9,432 nt of DNA from Spartobacteria bacterium (lineage in GTDB: Bacteria > Verrucomicrobiota > Verrucomicrobiia > Chthoniobacterales > Chthoniobacteraceae), in assembly GCA_025350985.1 (NCBI GenBank), contig JANXWU010000427.1:1-9432 (forward strand), given 5' to 3'. The notes under the pieces were generated by a model that saw nothing but the letters and a program-made list of their open reading frames with translations, made no database searches and had not been told where the DNA came from. The position numbers were made by a program, and so were the translations under genes. Position 1 is the first letter of the stretch, and every line of letters begins with the position of its first letter. Shown piece after piece: positions 1-6,600 of the stretch.

Positions 1-17
1 AAAAAATCCCGCCAGTG

Positions 18-58
18 AAAAAGCGAGGCCGGGCGATTTCGTCCGGCCTTTGCTTTTT
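18..58 (+). terminator. Rho-independent terminator of an upstream gene
   Basis: AGGCCGG (26-32) pairs with CCGGCCT (43-49). The stem continues inward through G-T, C-G and G-C pairs to an ATTT tetraloop. Outside it, AAAAAGC (18-24) pairs with GCTTTTT (52-58) across a small internal loop. The 3' T-rich arm makes it a good + strand terminator, and the A-rich 5' arm would let it work on the other strand too. No gene end is visible to its left, so it probably closes a + strand gene off the edge; gap is a guess from common gap-pgk-tpiA order. Confidence 0.8.
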
Positions 59-89
59 GTAGAAAAGAAAAATGTGTCAAAAAAACCGC

Positions 90-106
90 GTCATTCTGAG
101 CGAAGC
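90..106 (+). repeat. Partial copy of dispersed intergenic repeat (copy A)
   Basis: The 17 bases beginning GTCATTCTGAGCGAAG are identical to the reverse complement of 240-256. The copy then diverges (TTCTTGAC follows instead of the CGAAGAATCTC half), so it looks like a truncated unit. It lies in the non-coding stretch before pgk together with copies B and C. Confidence 0.75.
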
Positions 107-120
107 TTCTTGACGAAATT

Positions 121-147
121 GTGATTCTGAGTGCAGCGAAGAATCTC
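121..147 (+). repeat. Dispersed intergenic repeat, direct copy (copy B)
   Basis: This 27-base unit matches the reverse complement of 230-256 at 24 of 27 positions, including an uninterrupted CGAAGAATCTC end. With copy C it forms a long inverted repeat with an 82-base spacer, so single-stranded DNA or RNA across the region could fold into a long imperfect hairpin. I recall similar CATTCTGAGCGAAG-type intergenic sequences from varied environmental bacterial genomes, but that is memory and not a search. Confidence 0.75.
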
Positions 148-229
148 TGATTCTACTTTTGCTTCCGAAGCGTTTCGTAAAATCCAACTGCCGATTTTTC
201 TCGACGCAGGGTTGTCCAAACCGAAGTTA

Positions 230-256
230 GAGATTCTTCGCTTCGCTCAGAATGAC
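230..256 (-). repeat. Dispersed intergenic repeat, inverted copy (copy C)
   Basis: Read on the - strand this begins GTCATTCTGAGCGAAG and ends CGAAGAATCTC, and appears to be the most complete copy of the unit. It ends 62 bases before the pgk start codon, so it is probably in the pgk leader or promoter region. The rest of 61-318 shows no convincing gene or sigma-70 promoter. Confidence 0.75.
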
Positions 257-318
257 AGGTGGGGAATTTTCAGCCGCTGAACCGTTACCCGCGCAAAATT
301 TTTCAACCAAAACCAACC

Positions 319-1518
319 ATGCCGAAACTCTCCCTCCGCGATCTCGATGTCCGCGACAAACGCGTCCTCGTCCGCGTTGATTTCAATGTCCCGCTCGACG
401 ACAACCAGAAGATCACTGACGACACGCGCATCCAGGAAGCGCTGCCGACGATCCAGTTTCTGCGCGAGCGGGGCGCGAAGGTGATCCTGATGTCGCACCT
501 CGGCCGGCCCAAAGGAAAACCAACGCCGAAATATTCGCTCCAGCCCGTTGGTTTTCATCTGCACGATTTGATTCAGCATCCCGTCATTTTTAGTCACGAG
601 ACCATCGGCGAAGTGCCGGAAAAAATCATTGCGCACATGCACGCCGGTGACGTGGCGCTGCTCGAAAATCTGCGCTTCGACTCGCGCGAAGAATCGAACG
701 ACGACGCTTTCGCGCAGGCGCTCGCGAAGCTCGGCGATGTTTATGTCAACGACGCGTTCGGCACCGCGCACCGCGCGCACGCCTCGACCGCGGGAGTCAC
801 AAAATTCGTCACGAAATCCGCGATGGGTTTCCTCATGGAGAAGGAACTCAAATATCTGCACGAAGAACTCGCGAACCCGGAACGCCCTTTCGTTGTCATC
901 CTCGGTGGCGCAAAAGTTTCCGACAAAATCGGCGTGATCAAATCGCTGTTGGAAAAAGCCGACGTTTTCCTCATCGGCGGCGCGATGGCGTACACTTTTT
1001 TCAAGGCGCTCGGCATCCCGACTGGCAAGAGCCGCGTCGAAGCCGACAAGCTCGACCTCGCGCGCGAGCTTTTGGAGTTGGCGAAAACCAAAGGCGTGAA
1101 GTTTTTGCTGCCGCTCGACAACATCGAGACGCAGGAATTCAAACCCGACGCGATGACGCGCAACACGCAGGAGCACTCGACCGAAACCGGCATCGCCGAA
1201 GGCTGGGAAGCCGTGGATATCGGCCACCGAACCATTGAGCTTTTCAAAAAAGAAATCGCTGCGGCGAAAACGATCATCTGGAACGGCCCGGTCGGCGTGT
1301 TTGAAATTCCGGCGTTCGCGAACGGCACGCGCGCCATCGCCGAAGCGCTCGCGAACGCGGACGCGAAAACGATCATCGGCGGCGGCGACTCGGTGACGGC
1401 GGTGAAGCAGTTCGGTTTCGCCGACAAGATGACTTTCATCTCCACCGGCGGCGGCGCGTCACTCGAACTGCTCGAAGGTTTGGAATTGCCGGGGGTTGCC
1501 GCTTTGTCCGACAAATGA
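319..1518 (+). CDS. pgk: Phosphoglycerate kinase
   Basis: Cytosolic enzyme that transfers phosphate from 1,3-bisphosphoglycerate to ADP, giving ATP and 3-phosphoglycerate in glycolysis. The 399 residues match the usual bacterial length of about 395-400. Visible N-domain substrate motifs are RVDFNVP (19-25), SHLGRP (59-64), ENLRF (116-120) and [14 protein letters not shown] (144-157). C-domain nucleotide motifs are GGAKVSDK (196-203), WNGPVGVFE (321-329), GGGDSV (354-359) and [13 protein letters not shown] (376-388). All are intact, so it should be active. I chose ATG 319 because the protein then starts with the family-typical [11 protein letters not shown]; an in-frame GTG at 259 would add 20 residues encoded right next to the repeat. 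No clear Shine-Dalgarno precedes 319. tpiA follows after 72 bases on the same strand, so co-transcription is likely. Confidence 0.97.
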   Translation: MPKLSLRDLDVRDKRVLVRVDFNVPLDDNQKITDDTRIQEALPTIQFLRERGAKVILMSHLGRPKGKPTPKYSLQPVGFHLHDLIQHPVIFSHETIGEVPEKIIAHMHAGDVALLENLRFDSREESNDDAFAQALAKLGDVYVNDAFGTAHRAHASTAGVTKFVTKSAMGFLMEKELKYLHEELANPERPFVVILGGAKVSDKIGVIKSLLEKADVFLIGGAMAYTFFKALGIPTGKSRVEADKLDLARELLELAKTKGVKFLLPLDNIETQEFKPDAMTRNTQEHSTETGIAEGWEAVDIGHRTIELFKKEIAAAKTIIWNGPVGVFEIPAFANGTRAIAEALANADAKTIIGGGDSVTAVKQFGFADKMTFISTGGGASLELLEGLELPGVAALSDK

Positions 1519-1521
1519 TTT

Positions 1522-1573
1522 AGAGCCGCGCTGTGGCGAAAAGGCTTCGAATTAATCCGTGCCCCGCGGCTCT
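1522..1573 (+). repeat. Inverted repeat between pgk and tpiA
   Basis: AGAGCCGCG (1522-1530) is perfectly complementary to CGCGGCTCT (1565-1573) around a 34-base loop. Inside the loop, CGAA (1537-1540) can pair with TTCG (1546-1549). An alternative outer pairing is TTTAG (1519-1523) with CTAAA (1577-1581). It starts a few bases after the pgk stop and ends 17 bases before tpiA. There is no T run directly after it, so it is more likely an RNA processing or stabilising structure, or a repeat remnant, than a simple terminator. Confidence 0.55.
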
Positions 1574-1590
1574 GCGCTAAAAAGATTCCC

Positions 1591-2361
1591 ATGAGAAAAA
1601 AAATCATCGCTGCCAACTGGAAAATGAACATGACGGTGAACGAGGCGAAATCGTTCCTGGACACGTTCGTCCGCGAACTCGGCGACGAGAGCCGCGCCGA
1701 AGTGGTCGTCATCCCGCCGTTCACTGCGCTTGCAGAAGTTTCCAACCGACTGACCGACGTGCAAAACGTGAAGCTCGGCGCGCAAAATTTGCACTGGGAG
1801 AAATCCGGCGCGTTCACCGGCGAGGTCAGCGCGGCGATGCTGCGGGAATTGTTCGTCCGCTACGTCGTGGTCGGGCACAGCGAACGGCGCACACTTTTCG
1901 GCGAGACGGACGCGACCGTGAACAAAAAAGCCCGTGCCGCGCTCGACGCCACGCTGAAGCCGATCGTCTGCATCGGCGAAACACTCGCGCAACGCGACGC
2001 AAATCAGGTTGAGCAGGTGTTGGAAATGCAACTCAAAGGCAGCCTTGCCGGATTCAGCGCCGAAGAGTTGCAGCAGATGGTGCTCGCCTATGAGCCGGTC
2101 TGGGCCATTGGCACCGGGCGCACGGCGTCACCCGAGCAGGCGCAAGAAGCGCAGGCGTTCATCCGGAAAACGATTGCCACCATTGCCGACCCGGCGACGG
2201 CGGACAAAATTCGCATCCAATACGGCGGCAGCGTGAAAGCGGACAATGCTTCCGCGCTCATGTCCCAACCCGACATCGACGGCGCGCTCGTGGGCGGCGC
2301 AAGCCTCGATCCACGCGGCTTCGCGGAAATCGTGAAAGCGACCTGCAAGCTGCAGGATTAA
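1591..2361 (+). CDS. tpiA: Triosephosphate isomerase
   Basis: Interconverts dihydroxyacetone phosphate and glyceraldehyde 3-phosphate in the cytosol; a homodimeric TIM barrel in known family members. At 256 residues it has the normal bacterial length. The active site is complete: AANWKMN (7-13) with Asn9 and Lys11, GHSERR (95-100) with the electrophile His96, and AYEPVWAIGTG (166-176) with the catalytic base Glu168 and the mobile loop 6. The phosphate-binding YGGSVK (211-216) and GALVGGASL (231-239) motifs are also present. The start at ATG 1591 (MRKKIIAANWKMN) matches the family's usual start; AAAAAG lies a few bases upstream but there is no strong ribosome binding site. It follows pgk on the same strand and is closed by a strong terminator, so pgk-tpiA is probably one transcription unit. 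Confidence 0.97.
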   Translation: MRKKIIAANWKMNMTVNEAKSFLDTFVRELGDESRAEVVVIPPFTALAEVSNRLTDVQNVKLGAQNLHWEKSGAFTGEVSAAMLRELFVRYVVVGHSERRTLFGETDATVNKKARAALDATLKPIVCIGETLAQRDANQVEQVLEMQLKGSLAGFSAEELQQMVLAYEPVWAIGTGRTASPEQAQEAQAFIRKTIATIADPATADKIRIQYGGSVKADNASALMSQPDIDGALVGGASLDPRGFAEIVKATCKLQD

Positions 2362-2378
2362 AACCTTCCGCTCTCTGC

Positions 2379-2414
2379 AAAAGAAACGGCGGCCAATCGG
2401 CCGCCGTTTCTTTT
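2379..2414. terminator. Bidirectional terminator between tpiA and the oxidoreductase gene
   Basis: AAAAGAAACGGCGGCC (2379-2394) and GGCCGCCGTTTCTTTT (2399-2414) form a perfect 16-bp stem with an AATC loop. The 3' arm ends in T-rich sequence on either strand. It lies 17 bases after the tpiA stop and 16 bases beyond the stop of the convergent oxidoreductase gene, so it fits both transcripts. Confidence 0.93.
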
Positions 2415-2430
2415 TAGACTTTACCCGCGC

Positions 2431-3840
2431 TCAGTACTCCCGATTCCGCAAAATGCCTGGCTGCGGCACCGGATATTTTCCGTCTTTATCCGCCTTGATC
2501 GGCGGCTCGGAGTCCATCGTCATTTTTTCCACCTGTTCGAGCGTCGCGAACTGCTGCTCGTTTTTCATGTAATCCTCGAACGTGACCTCCTGCCCCGTGT
2601 GCGCGGCGAAGCGGCCCATCGCGGTGACGGCACTGGCTTTCGCGGCGCGTTCCACTTCGTTGTAAGGCTCGTTTTTCCGAATCGCCTCCAGCAAATCCTG
2701 CCATTCCATCTCGTACGGGTCGGGCGCTTTTTCGTCCGGCGTTTTCAGGAACGACCAGATTTGATTCTCCGGTTTCATGTCCTGCGTTTTGTAAATTTTT
2801 CCCGCCTTCGCGAGGTGATGGCTGCCGAGGCTGATCACGCCGACGCCCTTTTGTCCGTGGGCAAAGCTGGAGAAATCATCTTTGCACCCGGCCATCGTGC
2901 GTCCGTAGAAAAACAATTTCGCGCCGTCCGCAAAGGTGTATTCGACCTGATAGTGATCGAAATTCTGGTCGATGTTTTTCTCGCGGTAGTGCCGTCCGCC
3001 CAGCGCCTGGCACTTCACCGGCCACGCGTTTTTCATCCAGCACGTCTCGTCGATTTGGTGAATGTAAAAGTCGCTGAACAAACCACCGCTCAACCAGAGG
3101 AAGCTGTGGAAGCGCGAGATTTGGAACATGAGCTCGCTCATTTCCGGCTTGCGCATCGACGGGTCGGTGAACGCCGAACCCTGCGGTCCATGCATCCGAT
3201 ACGCGCGCATGAAAGTGATGTCGCCGATCGCGCCCTTCTCGATCTGCTCGTGCAGTCCCTGCCGTCCGCGGCAATGGCGCACCATCAAGCCGACAGCCAC
3301 TTTTAGGTTTTTCTTTTTCGCCTCCTCGCCCAGCGCGATCATTCGGTGCGCGCTGGGCGCGTCGGCGGCGATGGGTTTTTCCATGAACACGTTCAGCCCC
3401 TTGTCGATGGCGTGTTTGAAATGAACCGCGCGGAACGCGAGCGGCGTCGCGAAGATCGCGATGTCGCCTTCCTTCAGGCTGTCCATGGCCTTTTGGTAGC
3501 CGTCGAAACCGATGTGCTGGCGGTCCTTCGGCACGTCGAATTTGTCGGCGTATTTTTTCTCCAGCGATTTCACGCTGCCGTCGAGCTTGTGCTGAAACAC
3601 GTCGGCCATCGCGACGAGTTTGCGCGGGCCGAAGGCTTCGGATTGCCCGAGCGCATTTGCCGCCGCACCGGTGCCGCGGCCGCCGCAGCCGATGAGCGCG
3701 AGCTTGATCGTGTTGTCTTCCGCGGCGTGGACGAGCGGAAGGTCGATGCCGGCGAGCGCACCCACGGCGGCGATTTTGCCGGAGGTTTTGATGAAGTCGC
3801 GGCGGGAGGAGAGATGCGGAGGGGGATCGTTTTCGTTCAT
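2431..3840 (-). CDS. Exported Gfo/Idh/MocA-family oxidoreductase with Tat signal
   Basis: Predicted NAD(P)-dependent oxidoreductase of 469 residues, probably acting on a sugar or sugar derivative; the substrate cannot be told from sequence. The N-terminus carries a twin-arginine signal, SSRRDFIKTSG (11-21), then a hydrophobic stretch (about 23-38) and a possible cleavage site near VHAAED, so export of the folded, cofactor-loaded enzyme to the periplasm is likely. The Rossmann motif LALIGCGGRGTG lies at about 47-58, the family EKP motif at 155-157, and the GGLFSDFYIHQIDE segment at 253-266 carries Asp258, His262 and Asp265, typical of the catalytic C-terminal domain. Secreted members of this family are numerous in Planctomycetes and Verrucomicrobia. 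No sulfatase or glycosidase neighbour is visible to suggest a substrate. Transcription runs toward tpiA and ends at the shared terminator. Confidence 0.9.
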   Translation of the reverse strand: MNENDPPPHLSSRRDFIKTSGKIAAVGALAGIDLPLVHAAEDNTIKLALIGCGGRGTGAAANALGQSEAFGPRKLVAMADVFQHKLDGSVKSLEKKYADKFDVPKDRQHIGFDGYQKAMDSLKEGDIAIFATPLAFRAVHFKHAIDKGLNVFMEKPIAADAPSAHRMIALGEEAKKKNLKVAVGLMVRHCRGRQGLHEQIEKGAIGDITFMRAYRMHGPQGSAFTDPSMRKPEMSELMFQISRFHSFLWLSGGLFSDFYIHQIDETCWMKNAWPVKCQALGGRHYREKNIDQNFDHYQVEYTFADGAKLFFYGRTMAGCKDDFSSFAHGQKGVGVISLGSHHLAKAGKIYKTQDMKPENQIWSFLKTPDEKAPDPYEMEWQDLLEAIRKNEPYNEVERAAKASAVTAMGRFAAHTGQEVTFEDYMKNEQQFATLEQVEKMTMDSEPPIKADKDGKYPVPQPGILRNREY

Positions 3841-3904
3841 GGGTAAAATCCATTCCCGAAACGCCGGAGTGTCAACAGCGGAAGTGCCTTCACTCGCTTC
3901 GCCA

Positions 3905-3923
3905 AATCAGCGGTTCGCTGATT
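3905..3923 (-). terminator. Possible terminator of the lpx cluster
   Basis: AATCAGCG (3905-3912) and CGCTGATT (3916-3923) form a perfect 8-bp stem with a 3-base loop, overlapping the stop codon of the upstream membrane-protein gene on the - strand. On that strand only a short T stretch follows, so it may be a weak terminator or a 3'-end stabilising hairpin. It lies in the 81-base gap before the oxidoreductase gene, suggesting that gene is a separate unit. Confidence 0.45.
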
Positions 3924-4311
3924 AAGGAGCCTGCATCGCCGTGATGATGACGGTCAATGGAATGAAAAGCGCCACGACCGTCGCGACAAGTTGGAGGACA
4001 ATGACCAGGTTCAACGCAGACATGATCACCGCCGACGTTCGCGCGCGGGAGAGGAAAAGCGCGGCGGCTGCCGACAGCGGAAAGAAAATGCTCGTCGCGA
4101 GGAGAACTGCGCTGTTTCCGATCACGAAACGCGTGAGAAAAGGCAACGGCTGGCCACCGAGCATATCCATGAAGATTGCCCGAAATTTCGGAATCGCTGC
4201 GGCGGCGAAAACATTCAGCAAGGACAGCCCGGCGAGCAATCCGAAGAGCGCGTAGTTCACGCGCACGGCCACCGGCGTTCTTCCCACTTCCGGTTGTGCT
4301 TCGTCGATCAT
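3922..4311 (-). CDS. Hypothetical three-helix inner-membrane protein in the lpx operon
   Basis: I do not recognise a named family. The 129-residue protein has a short charged N-terminus (about 1-17) and three hydrophobic segments at about 18-40, 62-87 and 94-125, so it should sit in the inner membrane. The linker between the first two helices (PKFRAIFMDMLGG, 41-53, then PLPFLTRF, 55-62) recalls the segment before a membrane helix in GspF/PilC-type secretion proteins, but the protein is far too short to be one; this is a remembered resemblance only. Its ATG directly follows the lpxA TAA with no spacer, so translational coupling is likely and it is probably co-expressed with lpxC-fabZ and lpxA. 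A role in envelope biogenesis is an inference from that position alone. Confidence 0.8.
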   Translation of the reverse strand: MIDEAQPEVGRTPVAVRVNYALFGLLAGLSLLNVFAAAAIPKFRAIFMDMLGGQPLPFLTRFVIGNSAVLLATSIFFPLSAAAALFLSRARTSAVIMSALNLVIVLQLVATVVALFIPLTVIITAMQAP

Positions 4312-5088
4312 TTAGCGGACTATCCCGCGCTGGCTCGTCTGGAGAAACTCCATGAGCTGTTCGATCTCCGGCGTCGAAGTCAGCTCGCTGCGGATGCGCT
4401 CAACCGCCTGGCTCACGTTGAGTTTTGCACGGTAAATAATGCGGTAGGCTTCCTTGATTTGCTTCACCGTTTCCGGCGCGAATTGATGGCGCTCCATGCC
4501 AACTGAATTGATGCCGCGCACTTCCGCCGGATTGCCATCGGCGATCATAAACGGCGGCACGTCCTGCACGATTTTCGAGCAGCCGCCAGTGATCGCGAAC
4601 CGTCCGATGCGGCAGAATTGATGCACCGCCGTCAGCCCGCCGATGACCGCGTGGTCGCCGACGGTGACGTGGCCGGCCAGCGTGCCGTTGTTGGAAAAAA
4701 TCACGTCGTCACCGACGACGCAGTCGTGCGCGATGTGCGAGTAGGCGAGAAAATTTCCGCCGTTGCCGACGCGGGTGAAATCACCCGGCGAGGTACCGCG
4801 ATTCACGGTCACAAATTCGCGGAACGTGTTGCCGTCACCGACCTCCAGATGCGTCGGTTCAACCGTGTATTTCAAATCCTGCGACCGCTGCCCGATGGAG
4901 CCGAAGGCGTAAAATTTGTTCCCACTCCCAATGCGTGTCGGTCCGCAAATCGTGACGTGATTTTGCAACCAGCAGTCGTCGCCGATGACAACATTTTTTT
5001 CCACGACGCAATAGGGACCAATCGCGACGTTCGCCCCAATTTCGGCGGCAGGATCGATGATTGCCGTCGGATGAATCCGCGTGCTCAC
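4312..5088 (-). CDS. lpxA: Acyl-ACP:UDP-N-acetylglucosamine O-acyltransferase
   Basis: Catalyses the first step of lipid A synthesis, moving a 3-hydroxyacyl chain from ACP to UDP-GlcNAc in the cytosol. The 258 residues fit the family (E. coli has 262). Hexapeptide repeats of the left-handed beta helix fill about residues 5-190, followed by a helical C-terminal domain ending RGIVR, much like E. coli. HIAHDC (118-123) supplies His121, equivalent to catalytic His125, and His118; His140 in TLAGH equals E. coli His144. Gly169 aligns with E. coli Gly173, the residue that sets acyl length, so a long chain near C14 would be predicted rather than C10; this comes from hand alignment. The start is GTG at 5088, whose GTGA overlaps the TGA of lpxC-fabZ, so coupling to that gene is likely. 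It is followed without a gap by the membrane-protein gene. Confidence 0.96.
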   Translation of the reverse strand: MSTRIHPTAIIDPAAEIGANVAIGPYCVVEKNVVIGDDCWLQNHVTICGPTRIGSGNKFYAFGSIGQRSQDLKYTVEPTHLEVGDGNTFREFVTVNRGTSPGDFTRVGNGGNFLAYSHIAHDCVVGDDVIFSNNGTLAGHVTVGDHAVIGGLTAVHQFCRIGRFAITGGCSKIVQDVPPFMIADGNPAEVRGINSVGMERHQFAPETVKQIKEAYRIIYRAKLNVSQAVERIRSELTSTPEIEQLMEFLQTSQRGIVR

Positions 5089-6404
5089 GGCGTGATGAAA
5101 CCGAAGAGCATCGTCGCCTCGGACACGACTTCGTTGTTCACGATGCAGCGGCCGTTCGCCTTCGCGATCTTGCCGGCGCGCGTTTTGGTCAGCTCGACTT
5201 CGATGAACAGCGTGTCGCCGGGCAGCACCGGCTTGCGGAACTTCACCTCATCCGCGCTCATGAAATAACCGATGCGTCCCGCCTGACCTGGCATCCGCAA
5301 AATGAGGATGCTCGCGACCTGCGCCATCGCCTCGAGTTGCAGCACGCCGGGCATCACGGGATGGCCGGGGAAGTGGCCTTGGAAAAAGTGTTCGTTGATC
5401 GTGACCTGCTTCACGCCGGTGATTTTCGTCTCGCCTTCCGCTGCCACGATTCGATCGACAAACAGAAACGGAAACCGGTGCGGCAGCAGCTTCATCACGT
5501 CGTTCACGTCGAGCACTTCGCCGCCCTTCGCCATCACTGCCGGGGGCACGAGCGCGGCGCGTTGCGCTTGTTGTTTCGCCAAAGCGCGCGCGAGTTCCGT
5601 GTTCGGGCCGTGACCGGGTTTCACCGCGATGATGTGGCCTTTGATCGCCCGCCCCAACAGCGAAAGGTCGCCGATGATGTCGAGGATTTTGTGCCGCACG
5701 AATTCGTCCTTGAAGCGCAGCGGTTCCTTGCTGAGCACCTGCTCGCCGCGCACGACGACCGCGTTTTCAAGACTGCCGCCTTTGATCAGGCCTTTGTCCA
5801 TCAACGGCTTCACGTCCTCGTAAAAAACGAAGGTCCGCGCCGGAGCGATTTCCTTTTCGTAAATTGCGGGCGTGATTTCCGTGGAGAAAAACTGCGTGAA
5901 GCGTCCGTCGGGACCGACGTTGGTGCAGGAGATGCGAAACTTTTCGTCGGGCACGATCGTCATCAGCGAGCCGCCCGCGGTTTCCAGGTGCATCGGCGCG
6001 TTGACCTCGAAGGAATGCCGCGCCGCCTCCTGCGCGACGATGCCGGCTTTTTTGATCAGCTCGACGTACGGCTGCGCGCTGCCGTCGCCGATGGGCGGCT
6101 CGTTCGCGTCCATCTCGATGAGCGCGTTGTCCACGCCCATCCCGACGAGCGCGCTGAGCACATGTTCGACCGTGTGAACTTTGACCGCACCCTCCGCGAT
6201 CGTCGTGGAGCGTTCGACGGTTTTTACGCTCTCGACCTTGGCGTCGAGGATGGGCTGGTCGGGCAGGTCGGAGCGTTTGAATTTGCGTCCAAACCCGGCG
6301 GGCGCGGGGTGAAGCGTGAGCGTGACTTTCTCGCCGGTGTGCAGCGAGGTGCCGGCTAGTGTGGCGCTTTTGGCGAGGGTTTGTTGAAACTGCGCGATGG
6401 CCAT
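5085..6404 (-). CDS. lpxC-fabZ: Bifunctional UDP-3-O-acyl-GlcNAc deacetylase / 3-hydroxyacyl-ACP dehydratase
   Basis: A fusion of 439 residues. The N-terminal LpxC domain (about 1-285) is the zinc deacetylase of the committed step of lipid A synthesis: HTVEH (77-81) gives Glu80 and zinc ligand His81, EFVRHKILDIIGD (234-246) gives zinc ligands His238 and Asp242, and the GHG motif gives His265, the last three at the same numbers as in E. coli. The C-terminal FabZ domain (about 297-439) dehydrates 3-hydroxyacyl-ACP: LPHRFPFLFVDR (307-318), then GHFPGHPVMPG (343-353) with catalytic His344, and Glu358 in LQLEAMAQ. Both active sites look intact, joined by a short linker. Such fusions are known in Bacteroidota and PVC bacteria. 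The start ATG 6404 gives the family-typical QFQQTLAKSATLAGTSLHTG; no clear Shine-Dalgarno is seen. It is the first gene of the lpx cluster, and lpxD is not in the window. Confidence 0.96.
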   Translation of the reverse strand: MAIAQFQQTLAKSATLAGTSLHTGEKVTLTLHPAPAGFGRKFKRSDLPDQPILDAKVESVKTVERSTTIAEGAVKVHTVEHVLSALVGMGVDNALIEMDANEPPIGDGSAQPYVELIKKAGIVAQEAARHSFEVNAPMHLETAGGSLMTIVPDEKFRISCTNVGPDGRFTQFFSTEITPAIYEKEIAPARTFVFYEDVKPLMDKGLIKGGSLENAVVVRGEQVLSKEPLRFKDEFVRHKILDIIGDLSLLGRAIKGHIIAVKPGHGPNTELARALAKQQAQRAALVPPAVMAKGGEVLDVNDVMKLLPHRFPFLFVDRIVAAEGETKITGVKQVTINEHFFQGHFPGHPVMPGVLQLEAMAQVASILILRMPGQAGRIGYFMSADEVKFRKPVLPGDTLFIEVELTKTRAGKIAKANGRCIVNNEVVSEATMLFGFITP

Positions 6405-6493
6405 GAGAGCGGGGAAAGGTCAGGCTTCGCGGGTTGCGAGTCGAGGTTTTTTCGCCACCGTGCCGCGTGCGATTCTTCGCACTTATTTTTTAA

Positions 6494-6517
6494 CGCAGAG
6501 GCGCGGAGGCGCGGAGA
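6494..6517 (+). repeat. 8-base tandem repeat in the lpxC-fabZ upstream region
   Basis: Three consecutive near-identical 8-mers are visible: CGCAGAGG, CGCGGAGG and CGCGGAGA. They lie in the 196-base non-coding gap between lpxC-fabZ and the cyclic-nucleotide-binding gene. Just downstream, CGCTGA (6529-6534) and TCAGCG (6564-6569) flank a GAGCG/CGCTC mini-hairpin (6540-6554), so the whole stretch resembles a small repeat-derived intergenic element. I recall similar CGCAGAGGCGC sequences between genes in other phyla, without having searched. Confidence 0.6.
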
Positions 6518-6600
6518 AACGTTGAAATCGCTGACGCCGGAGCGAAGCGCGCTCTCGCGTCCCTCAGCGTCGGCGGCGCGGCGTCCTTACACAGAAAAAA

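Noticed and set aside
110..138. Possible sigma-70 promoter with TTGACG as -35 element before pgk
   Set aside because: No acceptable -10 hexamer lies 16-18 bases downstream; a single matching hexamer within a repeat is not enough.
259..318. N-terminal extension of PGK from GTG 259
   Set aside because: The extra 20 residues abut the repeat and do not resemble the PGK N-terminus; ATG 319 gives the standard start.
247..1227. 326-codon open frame on the - strand
   Set aside because: Antisense to pgk, with Arg/Phe/Val-rich composition and no motif; a compositional shadow.
741..1817. 358-codon open frame on the - strand
   Set aside because: It runs antisense across both pgk and tpiA, which have complete catalytic motifs; its Ser/Ala-rich translation has no recognisable domain.
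5061..6359. 432-codon open frame on the + strand
   Set aside because: It is antisense to lpxC-fabZ and rich in Arg, Val, Asp and His in a way typical of reverse-frame translation of GC-rich genes; no domain is recognisable.
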